A stretch of 64,000 bases of DNA from Microtetraspora niveoalba. GTDB lineage: Bacteria; Actinomycetota; Actinomycetes; Streptosporangiales; Streptosporangiaceae. Location of the stretch: assembly GCF_001570405.1 (NCBI RefSeq), contig NZ_BBYM01000016.1, positions 54,059-118,058 of the forward strand, in the 5' to 3' direction. The position numbers and the translations under genes were made by a program. Shown here one piece after another: positions 61,670-64,000 of the stretch (the stretch's first letter is position 1; every line of letters starts with the position of its first letter). The notes beneath the pieces were generated by a model that did no database searches, was not told the DNA's origin, and was given only the letters and a program-made list of their open reading frames with translations.

Positions 61670-62605
61670 CTACGCCGCGATCTCGTCCAGCTCGGCCAGC
61701 GCCGCCGCCTCGGGCCGCCATGCCCCGGCGGCGGCGTTGGCCCTCACCTGCTCGGGCCGGGTGGCTCCGGCGATCACCGAGGCCACCGCGGGCCGGGCGA
61801 GGAGGCCGCCGATGGCGACGTCGAGCAGGCCCACGCCCTGCCGCTCCGCGAACGCCGCGAGCCGTTCCACGGTGTCGAAGCGGGCGTCGGTGAGGTAGTC
61901 GGGCCGGGCGGCGAGCCGGGTGCCCTCCGGGGGCGTCGCGCCGCGCCGGTACTTGCCGGTCAGCAGGCCGTTCGCCAGGGGGAAGTAGGGCAGCACACCG
62001 ACGCCGAAGCGCCCCGCGGCGGGCAGCAGCTCCCGCTCCGCCCGCCGGTCGAGCAGGCTGTACTCGTTCTGCGCCGAGACGAAGCGCTCGTGCCCGGCGG
62101 CGCGGGCGATGTGGTCGGCGTCGGCGACCTGCCAGGCGGCGAAATTGGACGAGCCTATGTAGCGCACCTTGCCCTCGCGCACCAGCTCGGTGAGCGCGGC
62201 GAGCGTCTCCTCCACGGGGGTCGCCGGGTCGGGGAAGTGGAGCTGGTAGAGGTCGATCCAGTCGGTGCCCAGCCGGCGCAGCGACCGCTCGACCGCCTTG
62301 CGGATGTAGCGGCGGGAGGCGCGGGCGCCCCAGTCGGGGCCGTTCGCGCCGCCGGTGTCTCCGCCGAACTTGGTGGCCAGAACCACCTCGTCGCGGCGGC
62401 CGCGCAGCACCTCGCCGAGGAACGCCTCGGACTCGCCGTAGATGTCGGCGGTGTCGATGAGGGTGACCCCCGCGTCGAAGGCGGCGTCCACCACGGCGCG
62501 GGTCGCCTCGATGTCGATCCGCCGGCCGAAGTTGTTCGCCCCGAGGCCGACCGCCGAGACGACCAGACCGGAGTCGCCCAGGCGGCGGTAGGACATGTCT
62601 GTCAC
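61670..62605 (-). CDS. Aldo/keto reductase
   Basis: 311 residues. MSYRRLGDSGLVVSAVGLGA (an alternative ATG at 62596 begins this line), catalytic Asp and Tyr in LIDTADIYGESE, Lys in VVLATKFGG, His in LYQLHFPD, then GSSNFAAWQ and VIAGATRPEQVRANA for NADP binding. It belongs to the YajO/YdjG-like group. It is unlike the AKR at 5477 except in fold. Only 69 bases separate it from the upstream dehydrogenase gene on the same strand, so a shared transcript is likely. Confidence 0.93.
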   Translation of the reverse strand: MTDMSYRRLGDSGLVVSAVGLGANNFGRRIDIEATRAVVDAAFDAGVTLIDTADIYGESEAFLGEVLRGRRDEVVLATKFGGDTGGANGPDWGARASRRYIRKAVERSLRRLGTDWIDLYQLHFPDPATPVEETLAALTELVREGKVRYIGSSNFAAWQVADADHIARAAGHERFVSAQNEYSLLDRRAERELLPAAGRFGVGVLPYFPLANGLLTGKYRRGATPPEGTRLAARPDYLTDARFDTVERLAAFAERQGVGLLDVAIGGLLARPAVASVIAGATRPEQVRANAAAGAWRPEAAALAELDEIAA

Positions 62606-62674
62606 GAGAACGCTCCTCGTTGTCGTCTGCCGCGTACGCCGATCACCGCGTGCGGCCCGGCCCGCTCCCGGCGC

Positions 62675-63544
62675 CTACTCACCGGCCCCTTGCGGCGGAC
62701 GCCGTCCGCGGAGGAGTTCCACGACCGCCCCGATGTCGGCGTCGGCCCAGCCGAGCTCGGCCGCCTCCTCGTAGCGCCGTTCGACCAGCCGGGCGATCGG
62801 CAGGTCGAGCCCGGCCTCCCTGGCGACGTCCCCGGCGAGCCGTACGTCCTTGGCGCCGAGCCTGGTCGTGAACCAGCCGCGATGATCACCGCTGAGGATA
62901 TCGTCGATCCGGTTGTGGGCCGCGGGCGGGACGGTCGGCCAGCCGAGGAGGAAGTCACGCAGCAGCATGTCGTCCACCCCGGCGGCGAGGCCGGTGGCGG
63001 CCACCTCGCCGAGCACGGCGACGCTCGACATGAGCAGGTAGTTGTTCAGCAGCTTGAAGACGACCGCGTGGCCCGGGTCGCCCCCGCAGTAGCGGTAGGC
63101 CGCGAACGCCTCCGCCCACACCGGCCGCAGATCGTCGACCAGCGACCGGTCGCCGCCGACCAGCGTGAACGCCTGCCCGTCGACGACGGCGGCCGGCCCG
63201 CCGATGATCGGCGCGGCCACGAACCTGCCTCCCGGCGCGCTCTCGCGCAGCGCGCGGGACGTGCCCGGGGAGACGGTGCTCGTGTCGGCGAAGATCGGGC
63301 CCTCGACCCCGGCGAGCCGGGCCATGACCTCGCGCACCGCCTCGTCGCCGGCGAGCGAGAGCAGCACCGCGTCGGCGTCGCGCGCCGCCTCCGCCGGATC
63401 CGCCGCCTCGGCCGCGCCGAGCGCGGTCACCTCGCCGGCCCGGCCCGCCGTACGGTTCCACACCGTGACGGTGAAGTCCCGCGCGAGCAGCCGCTCGGCC
63501 AGCGCCCGCCCCATCCTGCCCATCCCGAGCACCGCGACGCGCAT
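62675..63544 (-). CDS. 3-hydroxyisobutyrate dehydrogenase-like NAD(P)-dependent oxidoreductase
   Basis: 289 residues. The Rossmann motif VAVLGMGRMGRALAERLLAR (GxGxxG) starts at residue 3, the NADP-recognition strand ends VWNRT, the substrate-binding block is APIIGGPAAVVDGQAFTLVG (a variant of the family's D-A-P-V-S-G-G), and the catalytic lysine lies in AVVFKLLNNYLLMSS. The C-terminal helical domain has GAKDVRLAGDVAREAGLDLP. It probably oxidises a beta-hydroxyacid or reduces a related carbonyl or imine. It is the first gene of a two-gene unit with an aldo/keto reductase. Confidence 0.93.
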   Translation of the reverse strand: MRVAVLGMGRMGRALAERLLARDFTVTVWNRTAGRAGEVTALGAAEAADPAEAARDADAVLLSLAGDEAVREVMARLAGVEGPIFADTSTVSPGTSRALRESAPGGRFVAAPIIGGPAAVVDGQAFTLVGGDRSLVDDLRPVWAEAFAAYRYCGGDPGHAVVFKLLNNYLLMSSVAVLGEVAATGLAAGVDDMLLRDFLLGWPTVPPAAHNRIDDILSGDHRGWFTTRLGAKDVRLAGDVAREAGLDLPIARLVERRYEEAAELGWADADIGAVVELLRGRRPPQGAGE

Positions 63545-63724
63545 ACGGCATCCCCCCTTCCGCCCATTGTCCCCGGCGTTTCCCCGCGGGAACGTCCCGG
63601 GTCGCGGGCTGTGGAGAACCCCGGACGCGAGGCCGTCACGCCGGCGGGCCCGCGATTTACGCTGGAACGGTCAGGAGCCGCCCGTACGAACCCGATGCTC
63701 ATACGACCGCGAGGGAGCTGACGA

Positions 63725-64000
63725 ATGCCGGAGCCCGAGAGCACGACCTGCGCCATATCCGGCGGCGGACCGGCGGGGGTGATGCTGGCCCTGCTGCTGG
63801 CCCGCGCCGGAGTCGAGGTGACGGTCCTGGAGAAGCACGGGGACTTCCTGCGCGACTTCCGCGGGGACACGGTGCACCCCTCGACGCTCGAACTGCTGGA
63901 CGAGCTGGGGCTGGCGGACGAACTGGAGCGCATCCCCCACCGCGACCTGACCACGGTCCGGATGGACACGCTCGACGGCACGCTGGTGGACGCCGACCTC
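63725..64000 (+). CDS. FAD-dependent monooxygenase (UbiH/PHBH type), truncated by the window end
   Basis: 92 codons are visible from the ATG at 63725 (GAGGGAG, 7 bases upstream). CAISGGGPAGVMLALLLARA is the FAD-binding GxGxxG motif, VTVLEKHGDFLRDFRGDTVH, PSTLELLDELGLADELERI the typical continuation in actinobacterial FAD-dependent oxidoreductases. It is divergent from the dehydrogenase gene across 180 bases. Unlike the PgaE-like enzyme at 2592 it has the RGDTVHPST variant common to a 400-residue group. Confidence 0.9.
   Translation, partial: MPEPESTTCAISGGGPAGVMLALLLARAGVEVTVLEKHGDFLRDFRGDTVHPSTLELLDELGLADELERIPHRDLTTVRMDTLDGTLVDADL

Overview
The window is high-GC DNA with actinomycete gene style: GTG and TTG starts, purine-rich ribosome binding sites, DUF397, AfsR/SARP and LAL regulators, many small Sec-secreted proteins and an F420-type LLM oxidoreductase. 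A Streptosporangiales- or Streptomyces-like soil actinobacterium fits best. This is inferred from gene content only; there is no 16S rRNA gene here.

Layout. 1-9 kb: M56 peptidase/BlaI pair (partial), STAS protein, TetR plus FAD monooxygenase, GNAT, SRPBCC and aldo/keto reductase, then a SoxR-box promoter driving an MFS pump followed by soxR. 9-20 kb: small secreted low-complexity proteins, including a 1.1-kb locus present twice (8.9-10.0 and 18.4-19.5 kb), a ParA/MinD-like ATPase, a DUF397 protein, a vWA surface protein and a carboxylesterase. 20-28 kb: a reductase, a run of gene relics (questin-oxidase-like, frameshifted secretory gene, integrase/NarL chimera), a large AfsR-type SARP, three 11-bp-spaced TCAAG heptamers and a secreted DUF3103-like protein. 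28-34 kb: two paralogous LAL-type LuxR regulators facing away from each other. 34-45 kb: three secreted proteins (phosphoesterase, unknown jelly-roll-like, polysaccharide-lyase-like), each carrying a similar F5/8C (discoidin) module, then a 2192-residue secreted HAF/lipase/PKD protein.

45.3-50.4 kb is the most unusual part. A 72-residue peptide made of five GLSLNHNEQVLK-type repeats is followed by an MFS exporter and a TPR protein whose start overlaps the exporter. On the opposite strand lie a LuxI/FeeM-like acyltransferase and a SAM methyltransferase preceded by a 15-codon leader ORF containing an 18-bp palindrome. Transposase remnants flank this block on both sides. I read it as a candidate undescribed modified-peptide or signalling system; that reading is inference.

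51-54.5 kb is an IS graveyard (IS3 next to truncated IS256 next to truncated ISL3), with a truncated radical SAM enzyme and the C-terminus of a tyrosine integrase beside a selenocysteine tRNA gene (selC). 55-61 kb: an amylase-inhibitor-like secreted protein and an fdhA-fdhB-nrfD formate dehydrogenase operon. fdhA has an in-frame UGA (Sec187) followed by a bSECIS-like hairpin, so tRNA-Sec and its client gene are about 3 kb apart. 61-64 kb: LLM oxidoreductase, aldo/keto reductase, 3-hydroxyisobutyrate-dehydrogenase-like protein and a second FAD monooxygenase that runs off the end.
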